Positions 1 to 8,099 of a stretch of 64,000 nt of DNA are shown in pieces (position 1 is the first letter of the stretch; each line of letters begins with the position of its first letter). This stretch comes from Caryophanales bacterium. GTDB lineage: Bacteria; Bacillota; Bacilli; Exiguobacteriales; Exiguobacteriaceae. The stretch covers positions 238,502-302,501 of the forward strand of contig CABJAC010000002.1 in NCBI GenBank assembly GCA_902363455.1, given 5' to 3'. The notes beneath the pieces are model-generated. The model ran no database searches and was not told the DNA's origin. It saw nothing but the letters and a program-made list of their open reading frames with translations. A program made the position numbers and the translations under genes.

Positions 1-755
1 TCGGGAAGGGCAACCGCCAAATTCTAGACGGGATTCGTCTCGTGACACCTTATATCTTTCTCTTGATTTTATTTGTGACGATGGCACAACAAGCCGTCAG
101 CTGGAATGGGTTGACGATTGGCTTAATGATTGCGATCCCGTTATTGATCTCGAGACAGGTTCGAATTGTCATGGATAATCAACGTTTGCGTGAAAATCTG
201 GAAGCTAAGGTCGAAGAGCGGACGGCCGCTCTCGAACAAGCACTCGAAGAGATGGAGCATATGGCTTACCATGATGCATTGACGAATTTACCGAACCGGT
301 ATTTGTTTGCCCGGTTATTTAAAGAAGAATTACGGCGCGCAGAAATTCACCAACGTTTTGTGGGTTTATATTTTATTGATATTGATCATTTTAAGCAGGT
401 GAATGATACCTACGGACACCATATTGGAGATCAATTAATTATTGATATTTCCAGTCGTTTAGAAAAAAGGTTGCCGCATAATACAGTCATCTCACGACAA
501 GGCGGCGATGAATTTGTTGTGTTGTTGTTTGATGTAAAAGAAGAGTCAGAAATTGAGGCATGCGGTCAACAGCTGATTGATTTGTTCGAACGGCCGTTCA
601 TTCTTCAGGAGACACCAGTCTTCATGACCGCGAGTATCGGTGGTGCGATTTATCCGACGCATGCCACATCCCGCACAGCATTGATTGAGCAAGCAGATGT
701 CGCGATGTATGAAGCGAAACGCCGTGGAAAAAATCAGTTTCATGTGGAAGTCTGA
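1..755 (+). CDS. GGDEF diguanylate cyclase, C-terminal part (5' truncated)
   Basis: The C-terminal part of a membrane-anchored diguanylate cyclase, which makes cyclic di-GMP from two GTP. The reading frame is open back to the window edge, so the GTG at 42 is probably not the true start. Visible in order are two hydrophobic segments, a charged helix (about 40 residues, KVEERTAALEQ) that looks like a signalling coiled coil, and a complete GGDEF domain with intact active-site loop RQGGDEF and the DxD-type FIDIDHFKQVND motif. The tetrad five residues before GGDEF is PHNT, not the RxxD inhibitory site, so product feedback inhibition through a primary I-site is unlikely. The N-terminal sensor lies outside the window. 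It could act opposite the EAL protein at 50.3 kb, but that link is only inferred. Confidence 0.9.
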   Translation, partial: GKGNRQILDGIRLVTPYIFLLILFVTMAQQAVSWNGLTIGLMIAIPLLISRQVRIVMDNQRLRENLEAKVEERTAALEQALEEMEHMAYHDALTNLPNRYLFARLFKEELRRAEIHQRFVGLYFIDIDHFKQVNDTYGHHIGDQLIIDISSRLEKRLPHNTVISRQGGDEFVVLLFDVKEESEIEACGQQLIDLFERPFILQETPVFMTASIGGAIYPTHATSRTALIEQADVAMYEAKRRGKNQFHVEV

Positions 756-763
756 TCCATCAA

Positions 764-803
764 AAGAGGAGCGCCGATTCAACTCGGTCCGCTCCTCTTG
801 TTT
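764..803. terminator. Bidirectional intrinsic terminator
   Basis: A ten-base-pair stem (AAGAGGAGCG at 764-773 with CGCTCCTCTT at 790-799) has an inner CGA/TCG pairing and T-rich or A-rich flanks. It sits between the convergent GGDEF gene and the FusB-like gene. Confidence 0.8.
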
Positions 804-808
804 TGTTG

Positions 809-1441
809 TTACCTTATTTTAGCTAAAAATTTTTCGAGAGACGTAGGATCGGTCACTTGCTCATTACAATGGTCACTGTCGATACAAATGTAGTTTCCGA
901 CAGCCCGGTAATGGTCAGCAGACTGATGTGTCCGGGCAGAGACCAAAGTGACATCGCTGTACTGATGACAGACCGTGCAGATACCTTTTTTAATCGTTGG
1001 AACATAATGACTTTCGACGCCGACCCATTCTCCTTGTAGCGGATAAACAAAAAACTTCTTTTTGTTTCCGGTATCATTCCAGCTTAAATAGGTCGTCTTA
1101 AGAAAATCGAAGGAATGAAGCGGTGGATTCCGTAACTTCTTTGTTTTTCGAAACAGTTGTTGAAGTTGTGACTCTGTAATGGACGGGAAAGACGCGACGA
1201 GCGGTTGGATCTTCTCAATATAACGGATTAAATCAGCTTCTGATTTTACATTTCGCACGAGCATCAGCAATGCTTCTTGCTCTGACGTCAGAACCGGGAT
1301 TAAATCAAAAATCTTTTGAGCGGCACTGTAGATGACAGCATCCAGCACATCCGGATCATGGACCGTCGTCAGTTGTTGCGTCAACCAATCGACTTGGCCC
1401 CGGATGAAATTGTATTGAAAGGGTTTAATGAATGGTTCCAT
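809..1441 (-). CDS. FusB/FusC-family EF-G-binding protein
   Basis: A 210-residue protein matching the FusB/FusC/Fbp family in length and layout: a helical N-terminal domain (about 1-120) and a C-terminal treble-clef zinc domain. The four zinc cysteines are visible as CTVC followed about 35 residues later by CIDSDHC. Family members bind elongation factor G and release stalled EF-G-GDP-ribosome complexes, which gives fusidic acid resistance when they are expressed. Chromosomal copies are common in Gram-positive bacteria and may have a housekeeping role. The ATG at 1441 is preceded by AAAGGAG. The gene stands alone, divergent from a membrane protein gene. The family call is firm; resistance in this host is inferred. 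Confidence 0.85.
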   Translation of the reverse strand: MEPFIKPFQYNFIRGQVDWLTQQLTTVHDPDVLDAVIYSAAQKIFDLIPVLTSEQEALLMLVRNVKSEADLIRYIEKIQPLVASFPSITESQLQQLFRKTKKLRNPPLHSFDFLKTTYLSWNDTGNKKKFFVYPLQGEWVGVESHYVPTIKKGICTVCHQYSDVTLVSARTHQSADHYRAVGNYICIDSDHCNEQVTDPTSLEKFLAKIR

Positions 1442-1556
1442 ACGACATCGCTCCTTTGTAGTCCTATATTCACTGAATCTTTGTTATCAAAACGACATTT
1501 TCCTTGTTTCCGTCATTCGACAGGCGGGAAATAAATACCAGAGGAGGTGTCCAGTC

Positions 1557-2285
1557 ATGCAACCGTTAACCGCACTTCGCTTGTTGAACCTGATCAGTTT
1601 TTTATTTGTCCTCTTGGCCCGTGTCGTCTGGTATGAAGCACCGGCGGGAGAACGTCTCGCCATCATGCCGGCACCGTTCATCGATGCAATTTTCGGCGTC
1701 GTCTATACAACCTTATTGATTTGGTGTATCCGACCGGTTCAGTCTTATCCGGCCGACCGGACATTGATTCTTGATATGAGCGGATGGTTCATGCTGACGA
1801 TGATCGGCTATGGTGCGAGCAGCATCATCGGACCGCCGTGGGAACTTGTTTTGACGACGATTTCTTTTATTGCTTTATGCATCCTTTATATGAAAATTCA
1901 ACATCATCCGAACCGTTCCCCCTGGATGCGTTCACCATTCTCAGTGTTTCTTGCCTGGTCGAGTATTCAGATTTTAGTGCTGCCCTTTCGGATCTTACGT
2001 GATTTTCGATTTGACGATCTTTTTGGACTGACGACGTCGGAATGGGTCACGGTGATGTTGATCCTGTTTGCGCTTGGAGCCGTATTCTTTATTTTCGTTC
2101 ATACCGATTGGGTGTTTGGGCTTGTCATGATTTGGTATTACATCGGTCTGTTCTTTAACGGACGATTGACCGACTTTCAACAGGGCATCGCCGTCTTCAG
2201 TGTCATCACGATCACGGTTGCGGTACTGATCGTATTTCGGAAACGGGAAAAGTTGTTTGCGGAAGAAAAACGGCCGGTTTCTTGA
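1557..2285 (+). CDS. Polytopic membrane protein of unknown function
   Basis: A 242-residue integral membrane protein with about seven hydrophobic segments spread along its whole length and a short charged C-terminus (FRKREKLFAEEK). The start is ATG 1557 because AGAGGAGG lies just upstream at 1540-1547; the longer open frame starting at 1428 would run through the promoter region of the divergent FusB-like gene. I do not recognise the family, and no catalytic or transport motif stands out. It is probably transcribed alone. The next gene has its own candidate SigB promoter. Confidence 0.75.
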   Translation: MQPLTALRLLNLISFLFVLLARVVWYEAPAGERLAIMPAPFIDAIFGVVYTTLLIWCIRPVQSYPADRTLILDMSGWFMLTMIGYGASSIIGPPWELVLTTISFIALCILYMKIQHHPNRSPWMRSPFSVFLAWSSIQILVLPFRILRDFRFDDLFGLTTSEWVTVMLILFALGAVFFIFVHTDWVFGLVMIWYYIGLFFNGRLTDFQQGIAVFSVITITVAVLIVFRKREKLFAEEKRPVS

Positions 2286-2304
2286 GAAAACGACAGTTGG
2301 GGAT

Positions 2305-2328
2305 GTTGCTTTTGGTTTTTTGGGGTAT
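2305..2328 (+). promoter_or_regulatory. Candidate SigB-type promoter for the stress genes
   Basis: GTTGCT at 2305-2310 and GGGTAT at 2323-2328 are separated by 12 bases. The Bacillus SigB consensus is GTTTAA-N12-15-GGGTAT. The downstream gene is a YflT-family general stress protein, a family under SigB in Bacillus subtilis, which supports the call. The -35 element is imperfect. Confidence 0.5.
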
Positions 2329-2363
2329 ATCCCTTATAGAAGTATAAAAGGGGGAAATGACCA

Positions 2364-2813
2364 ATGGGGAAAAAACAGTTGATTGGTACGTATCAAAATG
2401 AGACGGATTTAATTCGCCAGATTGAAGACTTACACTTTGCAGGGTATTTAGAAGAGGATTTATACGTCGTCTTGCAGGATAAAACCGATATGGCGATGTT
2501 ACGCGGGCAATCGGCCGCACAACTCGTTGCCGGGAAACGGACATTGTTCGAACGGTTTACGGGAAAACCAGTGACGGATGAGGAAACGCGTGCCGCCTTT
2601 GATTCGCTTGGTTTAGCGGACGGAGAAGTCGAGAAGCATGTAGCGAGTGTTAAAAGTGGTGCCTACGTCTTGCTTGCAGACGAAGAAGGGGCGAAACGTC
2701 CGGCACCTGAGCCGAAAAGTATTTTAGAGAGTGAACCGGAAGGCATTGAGGCGGAGCGGAAGCTTGATCATGAGAACCGGGCACTGGAGAATGAAAACGA
2801 TCGGATGTTGTAA
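2364..2813 (+). CDS. General stress protein, YflT/GsiB-17M type
   Basis: A 149-residue soluble protein. The N-terminal 100 residues match the YflT-like domain (heat-induced stress protein family): start MGKKQLIGTYQNE, then an LHFAGYLEEDLYVV segment and a DGEVEKHVASVKSGAYVLL segment ending in a beta strand. The last 40 residues are charged and probably disordered. The biochemical function of the family is not known; members are induced by general stress. RBS is AAGGGGG before ATG 2364. It is followed after 29 bases by a universal stress protein with no terminator between, so the two are likely cotranscribed. A longer paralogue lies at 47.5 kb. Confidence 0.8.
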   Translation: MGKKQLIGTYQNETDLIRQIEDLHFAGYLEEDLYVVLQDKTDMAMLRGQSAAQLVAGKRTLFERFTGKPVTDEETRAAFDSLGLADGEVEKHVASVKSGAYVLLADEEGAKRPAPEPKSILESEPEGIEAERKLDHENRALENENDRML

Positions 2814-2842
2814 ACGTGTCTGAGTGGAAAGGGTGAACAACG

Positions 2843-3292
2843 ATGGAGAGCCACTATCATACAATTTTAGTCGCAGTCGATGGATCAAAAACGGCAGACT
2901 TAGCTTTCGAAAAAGCCGTCCAGTTTGCAAAACTTGATCAAGCAAAGCTCGTCATCGCACATGTCATTGATATCCAAACCTTTGCCAACGTTCGTGCGAA
3001 CCAACGATTCATCGATCAAAACGTAACCGAGTATGCACAACAGCTTCTGGACAAGTATGAGAAGCGGGCGACAGAAGCAGGAGTTGGTGAAGTTGAACTC
3101 GTCATCGAGAACGGTTCGCCGAAGACGTTGATTCCAAAAGTCATCGCTCCACGTGTCGGAGCGGGATTGATTGTCTGTGGGGCCGTCGGTATGAATGCGA
3201 TGGAGCGAATCATGATCGGCAGTGTGTCTGAAAATATCTCCCGTTACGCCAAATGTGACATCTATATCGTTCGCCCGAAAACACTCAAATAA
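2843..3292 (+). CDS. Universal stress protein (UspA family)
   Basis: A 149-residue single-domain Usp protein of standard length. It starts with the usual hydrophobic strand ILVAVDGSKTADLAF and has the ATP-binding signature G-x2-G-x9-G-S near the C-terminus (GAVG, nine residues, then GS). This places it in the ATP-binding MJ0577-like group rather than the non-binding E. coli UspA group. It lies directly behind the YflT-type gene, which suggests a small stress operon, and a strong terminator follows it. The precise partner or process cannot be told from sequence. Confidence 0.9.
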   Translation: MESHYHTILVAVDGSKTADLAFEKAVQFAKLDQAKLVIAHVIDIQTFANVRANQRFIDQNVTEYAQQLLDKYEKRATEAGVGEVELVIENGSPKTLIPKVIAPRVGAGLIVCGAVGMNAMERIMIGSVSENISRYAKCDIYIVRPKTLK

Positions 3293-3297
3293 GTGCT

Positions 3298-3336
3298 AAA
3301 AAGCTGCTTCGAATATTTAATCGAGGCAGCTTTTTT
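3298..3336 (+). terminator. Intrinsic terminator after usp gene
   Basis: An A-tract, a stem AGCTGC(T/C)TCGA with one G-T pair, an AATATTTAA loop and a run of six T. It ends the stress operon, and could also work for the small gene on the other strand. Confidence 0.85.
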
Positions 3337-3351
3337 GTTCATTCGTTCGAC

Positions 3352-3543
3352 TCACGTCAATAAATAATAGAATACGCCTAGAATAATCAAGATGACGGGC
3401 AACAATACCAAGTACATCCAGGACATGTTTTTCGCCGTTGTACTGTTACTGTACGTTTCCTCATTTCGACTCTGTCCGACCATCACTGTAAAAATAAGTC
3501 CAAGTACACAAATCACCAGTGCAATCCAAAATAATGCCGTCAT
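3352..3543 (-). CDS. Small two-helix membrane protein
   Basis: A 63-residue protein with two hydrophobic helices, roughly residues 3-22 and 43-62, joined by a short polar loop rich in Ser, Asn and Thr. The start at 3543 has AAGGGGGAC eight bases upstream on the minus strand. Size, ribosome binding site and lack of overlap with another gene support it as real. The family is not recognised and no function is proposed. Confidence 0.65.
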   Translation of the reverse strand: MTALFWIALVICVLGLIFTVMVGQSRNEETYSNSTTAKNMSWMYLVLLPVILIILGVFYYLLT

Positions 3544-3632
3544 GCGTCAGTCCCCCTTATGTAGAATGTATGCTCTTTCATCATAACGAAAATTGGAATT
3601 GTCTGTCAGGATATTTTGTGACAGTTTGGAGT

Positions 3633-3686
3633 TGACGCTATCTGGTTTAGGGGCTAAACTACTGATATGAGTTTAGGGGGTAAACT
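3633..3686 (+). promoter_or_regulatory. Promoter with two MarR-type operators
   Basis: A sigma-A promoter TTGACG (3633-3638) - 17 bases - TAAACT (3656-3661) drives the marR-type gene. A perfect palindrome GTTTAG-GGG-CTAAAC at 3646-3660 covers the spacer and part of the -10. A second copy, GTTTA-GGGGG-TAAAC at 3672-3686, lies 26 bases further on, covering the leader and the ribosome binding site. The near-identical copies and their position point to autorepression by the MarR protein, also covering the exporter behind it. Confidence 0.8.
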
Positions 3687-3690
3687 AATC

Positions 3691-4134
3691 ATGAAAGAAA
3701 ATCTTCGAGAAGCCGTTCAGTTATTTGAAGAAGTGATGATTCACGGGACAGAACGTGTCTTAAAATCCGTGGATTCACCGATTTGGCGTCTCTACTCACC
3801 AGAACAACTGCATTTGCTGAAGCTGGTCGATAAATATGGACCGATTGCTTCCGGAAGGATTGCCGTCATACAAGGTGTTCACAAAAGTGCGATTTCGAAT
3901 CGTCTGAAAAAGTTAAATGAACACGGTTTGGTCGAAGTCGAACGTTCAGAAGATGATCACCGGACAAAACGAATCATTTTGACGGAAGCGGGAAAAGAAG
4001 TCGTCGAAGCTTCGGATCAAGCGATTTATAGTTATTTGGAACAATTGATTGATGGAAAGGTCGACGATGACGAAATCAAACAATTCATCGAGACATTCCG
4101 GAAAGTCAAAGCGATTTTGAAGATTGAAGATTAA
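3691..4134 (+). CDS. MarR-family transcriptional regulator
   Basis: A 147-residue winged-helix repressor of MarR size. The central HTH (ASGRIAVIQGVHKSAISNRL) is followed by the wing with the family motif EDDHRTKRIILTEAGKE. N- and C-terminal helices would form the dimer interface. ATG 3691 is preferred over the in-frame ATG 3667 because GGGGG at 3676-3680 is well spaced for it and because 3667 lies between the two operators. The gene is followed by an MMPL exporter after 35 bases, so it most likely represses itself and that exporter, released by a toxic ligand. The ligand is unknown. Confidence 0.9.
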   Translation: MKENLREAVQLFEEVMIHGTERVLKSVDSPIWRLYSPEQLHLLKLVDKYGPIASGRIAVIQGVHKSAISNRLKKLNEHGLVEVERSEDDHRTKRIILTEAGKEVVEASDQAIYSYLEQLIDGKVDDDEIKQFIETFRKVKAILKIED

Positions 4135-4169
4135 TTCAGAAAAATAGACACAGAAGAGGTGGAACAGGA

Positions 4170-6839
4170 ATGCGACAAATCGTCAAATGGCGTTGGCCGA
4201 TCGTAATCGTCTTGTTGCTTGCGACAGTCGGATTATTTTTAGCGGCACCAAATTTATCAAAACAAGCAGAAGACGCAGGGGCTATTCAACTCGCAAGCGA
4301 TAATGATTCACAGCGGGCGGCTGAAATCTTAAAGGCAGCCGGTGCAAGTGAGGAAACCATTTCACTGGTCATTCCGTTAAAAGAAGCGGTCACGAAAGAA
4401 GACCGGACGGAAATTGGTCAAATCGTGAAAGATCTCGAACAACTGGATGAGCCAGTGACGGGTGTCTTGAACCCGTTCGAAAGTAAGGAAACGGAAGGTC
4501 AGTTGATTTCAGAAGATAAAAAAACCGTCCTCGTACCGATTACGGTCGACGGTTCACAAGAAGAAATCACAGCACTCGCTGAAGACATCCGTAGTGACCT
4601 GTTACCGGACGACCGGACGATTTACCTGACGGGTGAGTCGCTCATCAATGCGGACGTCAACGCGAGTTCGCAGGAAGGCTTAAAACGAACGGAATTAATC
4701 ACCGTCGGACTGATTTTTGGTCTGTTGTTGATTGTCTTCCGCTCGATCGTCACACCGTTCGTTCCATTATTTGCTGTTGGAGTGACGTACTTGATGAGCC
4801 AATCATTCGTCGCCTTTTTCGTCGATTGGTTTGGGTTCCCGGTTTCGAACTTTACCCAAATCTTCCTTGTGGCGATTCTCTTCGGGATCGGGACGGATTA
4901 TTGTATCCTGCTCCTCAGCCGCTACAAAGAAGAGTTGACTGCCGGTCATGACGTCGAGACGGCCATCGTCAACACGTATAAAACGGCAGGTCGGACACTG
5001 CTGATCAGTGGACTCGCCGTTCTCGTCGGTTTCTCGGCGATCGGTTTTGCTGATTTCCCGATCTTTAAATCTTCCGTCGCCGTTGCGGTCGGAATCGCCG
5101 TCTTGTTACTTGTTCTCTTTACGCTTGTCCCGTTCTTCATGGCGACATTAAAAGAGAAGTTGTTCTGGCCGTCGAAAAATGCGGCAAGTCATAAAGACAG
5201 CCGCCTGTGGGCCCGGTACGGTGGATTATCCATTCGTCGTCCGTTGATTGCGATGGCGATTGTTGCCATCGTCACGATTCCGACTTTGTTTACGTACGAT
5301 GATGATCTGTCCTTCAATACGGTCGATGAGATCGGTGCGAAGTATGAGACGGTCAAAGGCTTAAATGCGATTTCAGACGGCTTTGGTGCCGGCGAATCGT
5401 TACCGGTCAATGTCATCTTAAAGGATGATCAGAATATCGTGACGGAAGAAACTGTTCCGTATGCAGAGCAATTGAGCCGTGAACTCGTCAAACTGGACGG
5501 AGTCAAAGCCGTTCGTTCGATTTCACGCCCAACTGGTGACGTCATCGAAGACTTGTATGTCGACAAGCAACTGAAACAAGTCGCCGATGGTCTGACCGAT
5601 GCCAAAGATGGACTCGGCGAAGTCGGGCAAGGTCTGCAGACAGTTGAAGGCAACTTGCAAGTCATCAGCGGTCAGATTCCAGCCGGCGATCAAGCAGCAG
5701 CCGGTGCGGCACAGTTGCAACAAGCAGCAACCGGTCTCGGTCAAATCAATCAACAGCTGACACTTGTCGGTCAAGGCTTACAATCAGCTGAAAACATTCC
5801 ACAAACCGTCGGAACATTGACAGCGTTATCCGGTCAATTGACACAAATTCAAACCGGTATCGCGCAAGCGGCAGCTGGCATTGAAACGCAGGGTGCACAA
5901 GCCGGTCAACTCGGGAGCGGTTTAACACAACTTGCTGATGGTGTAGGTTCTGCTAACGAAGGACTCGGCAAGATTGAAGACGGATTAACAGAAGCTGCCG
6001 ATTTCCTCAAGGAGATGGGGGAATCCGAAACGATTCGTGGCACGGGGATGTTCATTCCGAAAGATACCTTGTCGGGCAAAGACTTTGAACCGGTCATCGA
6101 ACGGTATACGATTGATGATCAAACCGGTCTGAAATTCGAAGTCATCTTAAACGATGATCCGTATTCACCGGAAGCAATTGAAACGGTCGCGGCCATCAAA
6201 AAAACGACAGCCAGCACGTTAAAAGATACGCCGCTCGAACAAGCACAAGTAGCGTATGGCGGTATCTCAAGCATCAACAGTGATTTAAACGATACGTCAA
6301 AAGCTGACTTTACACGGACTGTCATCATCATGATCGTCAGCTTGTTCATCATTCTTGCGATCATGTTCCGTTCGTTGATCATGCCGCTGTTTATGATCGG
6401 TTCCTTGTTATTGACGTACTATACGTCGGTCTCGATTGCGGAACTGATTTTCGTCAACGGTCTTGGTTATGACGGCATCAGCTGGGCGGTACCGTTCTTC
6501 GGCTTCGTCATGCTCGTTGCCTTAGGAATCGATTATTCAATCTTCCTGCTCGATCGATTCCGGGAAGAAACGATTAATGGATTGGATACAAAAGAAGCGA
6601 TGTATCTCTCAATGAAAAAGATGGGCTCCGTCATCATTACGGCAGCAATCATCCTTGCCGGAACGTTTGGTGCGATGATGCCTTCCGGCGTCCTCAGTCT
6701 GGTTCAGATTGCGACAATCGTCATCACGGGTCTTCTCTTGTACGGATTGATTGTTTTACCGCTCCTGATTCCGGCGATTACAGTATCGTTTGGACCAGGT
6801 GTCTGGTGGCCATTCCGTCAAAAGCAAAATAAGAAGTAA
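4170..6839 (+). CDS. MMPL/RND-family membrane exporter (YdfJ-like)
   Basis: An 889-residue transporter of the MMPL group within the RND superfamily. It has an N-terminal helix (about 9-27), a first extracytoplasmic domain (30-170), five helices (170-330), a further helix near 355, a second large extracytoplasmic domain (375-710) and a final helical block (712-880). The two intramembrane Asp-Tyr pairs used for proton relay in the MmpL family are present at D243-Y244 and D788-Y789. The second loop carries a long Gln/Gly/Leu-rich coiled-coil-like stretch (about 465-615) as in other Gram-positive members. It is cotranscribed with its MarR regulator. The likely substrate is a lipid or amphiphilic drug, but this cannot be fixed from sequence. 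Confidence 0.9.
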   Translation: MRQIVKWRWPIVIVLLLATVGLFLAAPNLSKQAEDAGAIQLASDNDSQRAAEILKAAGASEETISLVIPLKEAVTKEDRTEIGQIVKDLEQLDEPVTGVLNPFESKETEGQLISEDKKTVLVPITVDGSQEEITALAEDIRSDLLPDDRTIYLTGESLINADVNASSQEGLKRTELITVGLIFGLLLIVFRSIVTPFVPLFAVGVTYLMSQSFVAFFVDWFGFPVSNFTQIFLVAILFGIGTDYCILLLSRYKEELTAGHDVETAIVNTYKTAGRTLLISGLAVLVGFSAIGFADFPIFKSSVAVAVGIAVLLLVLFTLVPFFMATLKEKLFWPSKNAASHKDSRLWARYGGLSIRRPLIAMAIVAIVTIPTLFTYDDDLSFNTVDEIGAKYETVKGLNAISDGFGAGESLPVNVILKDDQNIVTEETVPYAEQLSRELVKLDGVKAVRSISRPTGDVIEDLYVDKQLKQVADGLTDAKDGLGEVGQGLQTVEGNLQVISGQIPAGDQAAAGAAQLQQAATGLGQINQQLTLVGQGLQSAENIPQTVGTLTALSGQLTQIQTGIAQAAAGIETQGAQAGQLGSGLTQLADGVGSANEGLGKIEDGLTEAADFLKEMGESETIRGTGMFIPKDTLSGKDFEPVIERYTIDDQTGLKFEVILNDDPYSPEAIETVAAIKKTTASTLKDTPLEQAQVAYGGISSINSDLNDTSKADFTRTVIIMIVSLFIILAIMFRSLIMPLFMIGSLLLTYYTSVSIAELIFVNGLGYDGISWAVPFFGFVMLVALGIDYSIFLLDRFREETINGLDTKEAMYLSMKKMGSVIITAAIILAGTFGAMMPSGVLSLVQIATIVITGLLLYGLIVLPLLIPAITVSFGPGVWWPFRQKQNKK

Positions 6840-6852
6840 GTCGATTCGACTG

Positions 6853-6884
6853 ATCCATCCGGACATCATCCGGATGGATTTTTT
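6853..6884 (+). terminator. Intrinsic terminator of the marR-MMPL operon
   Basis: A perfect 11-base-pair stem (ATCCATCCGGA / TCCGGATGGAT) with a five-base loop, followed by TTTTTTC. Confidence 0.9.
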
Positions 6885-6913
6885 CGTTATACTACACACA
6901 GGAGGCGATCAAG

Positions 6914-7765
6914 ATGCAACAGTTTAAACAATTAACAGATCGTATTTGGTATCAGACGCCGGTCAGTGAAACGGATCGACCAATCGTCGCCGTAATTACC
7001 GGTGACGAACGAAATCTCGTCATTGATGCCGGTAACTCGAGCCGTCATGCGGCATTGTTTGTCGACGAGATGGAACAACAGGGGCTCGGAAAACCGGACT
7101 TGGTAGCATTGACACATTGGCACTGGGATCATGTTTTCGGTATGAAGCAGATGGCTGTACCGACGATTGCGACTAACCGGACTGTCTATGAGATGCGGAA
7201 GATGATGGATTATGACTGGTCGGACGAGGCGCTTGCGGAACGGATCCGACAGGGAATTGAAATTCCGTTTTGTGCCGATGCGATCAAACTAGAATTTGGG
7301 GTGAGCCGGGACATTGAGCTGGTCTTGCCGACGATTCGGTTTGCCGGACAACTCGAAGTGGATCTCGGTGGTGTCCAGTGTCTCTTGCGCCAGGTCGAAA
7401 ATGATCATTCACCGGGCAGCGCGCTTGTCTTTGTACCGCAAGACCGTGTTCTGTTTTTAGGGGACGCCATGTACGCTGACATCTTTTCTGCCAAGTGGAA
7501 CTATACGGTGGAGCAGACGACCCGGTTACTGGATGTTATCGCTGAGTACGACGCTGACTATTACGTCTGGTCGCATGGCGAAGCGATGCCGAAAGACGAG
7601 TTTGAGCAAGAGGTACACGCCTTACGCCAAATCATCGAAGTGACAAAACAAGCAGAAGGATATGTATCGGAGATGCGCCGGTTGTATCGTGATTTCGTCG
7701 GACGGGGCTTGACGACAGATGAGGAAGAAACACTGGTATTTTTTGCAAATGGTGCGAAAAAATAA
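6914..7765 (+). CDS. Metallo-beta-lactamase-fold hydrolase
   Basis: A 283-residue protein with a single MBL-fold domain. The zinc motif HWHWDH (H68, H70, D72, H73) is intact, with a later metal Asp in FLGDAMYAD and a further His in VWSHGEAMP. The C-terminal 50 residues are helical and charged. Family members include hydrolases and thiol or lactone esterases, so the substrate cannot be assigned. The start has GGAGGCG ten bases upstream. It sits alone between two terminators. Confidence 0.85.
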   Translation: MQQFKQLTDRIWYQTPVSETDRPIVAVITGDERNLVIDAGNSSRHAALFVDEMEQQGLGKPDLVALTHWHWDHVFGMKQMAVPTIATNRTVYEMRKMMDYDWSDEALAERIRQGIEIPFCADAIKLEFGVSRDIELVLPTIRFAGQLEVDLGGVQCLLRQVENDHSPGSALVFVPQDRVLFLGDAMYADIFSAKWNYTVEQTTRLLDVIAEYDADYYVWSHGEAMPKDEFEQEVHALRQIIEVTKQAEGYVSEMRRLYRDFVGRGLTTDEEETLVFFANGAKK

Positions 7766-7852
7766 TTAAAACAGCAGGTGCTGAACAGAACATTCGAGAA
7801 TTCCTTATGTATAAGATGGAAAAAAATGAATTTTAGCAAAGGAGTTCTCGTG

Positions 7853-7981
7853 ATGGATCGTAAGCCTGAAGATCGGAATGAAACGTCCAATCGTGTGTTT
7901 TTTGGAACAGCTAACATTTTCACGGTCCTTGTAGTGATGGGCTTTACCTTATATCTGCTATATCAATTTTTTGTGAAATGA
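7853..7981 (+). CDS. 42-residue single-helix membrane protein
   Basis: A very short gene. ATG 7853 has AAAGGAG at 7838-7844. The product has a polar N-terminus (MDRKPEDRNETSNRVF) and one hydrophobic helix (about 20-40). The longer in-frame start at 7778 lacks a ribosome binding site. A good terminator follows directly, which supports a real transcript. The family is unknown. Confidence 0.6.
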   Translation: MDRKPEDRNETSNRVFFGTANIFTVLVVMGFTLYLLYQFFVK

Positions 7982-7984
7982 CCA

Positions 7985-8013
7985 ATCATCCTGGAGTCCA
8001 GGGTGATTTTTTT
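7985..8013 (+). terminator. Intrinsic terminator
   Basis: A ten-base-pair stem (ATCATCCTGG with CCAGGGTGAT, one G-T pair), a three-base loop and a run of seven T. Confidence 0.85.
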
Positions 8014-8099
8014 CGTTTTAGGGGAGTGCAACGGAACCAGATATTGGGTAATTCAATACAAAGGACAAAATGAACTTTACGAAAAGGAGGCACTTCCCC

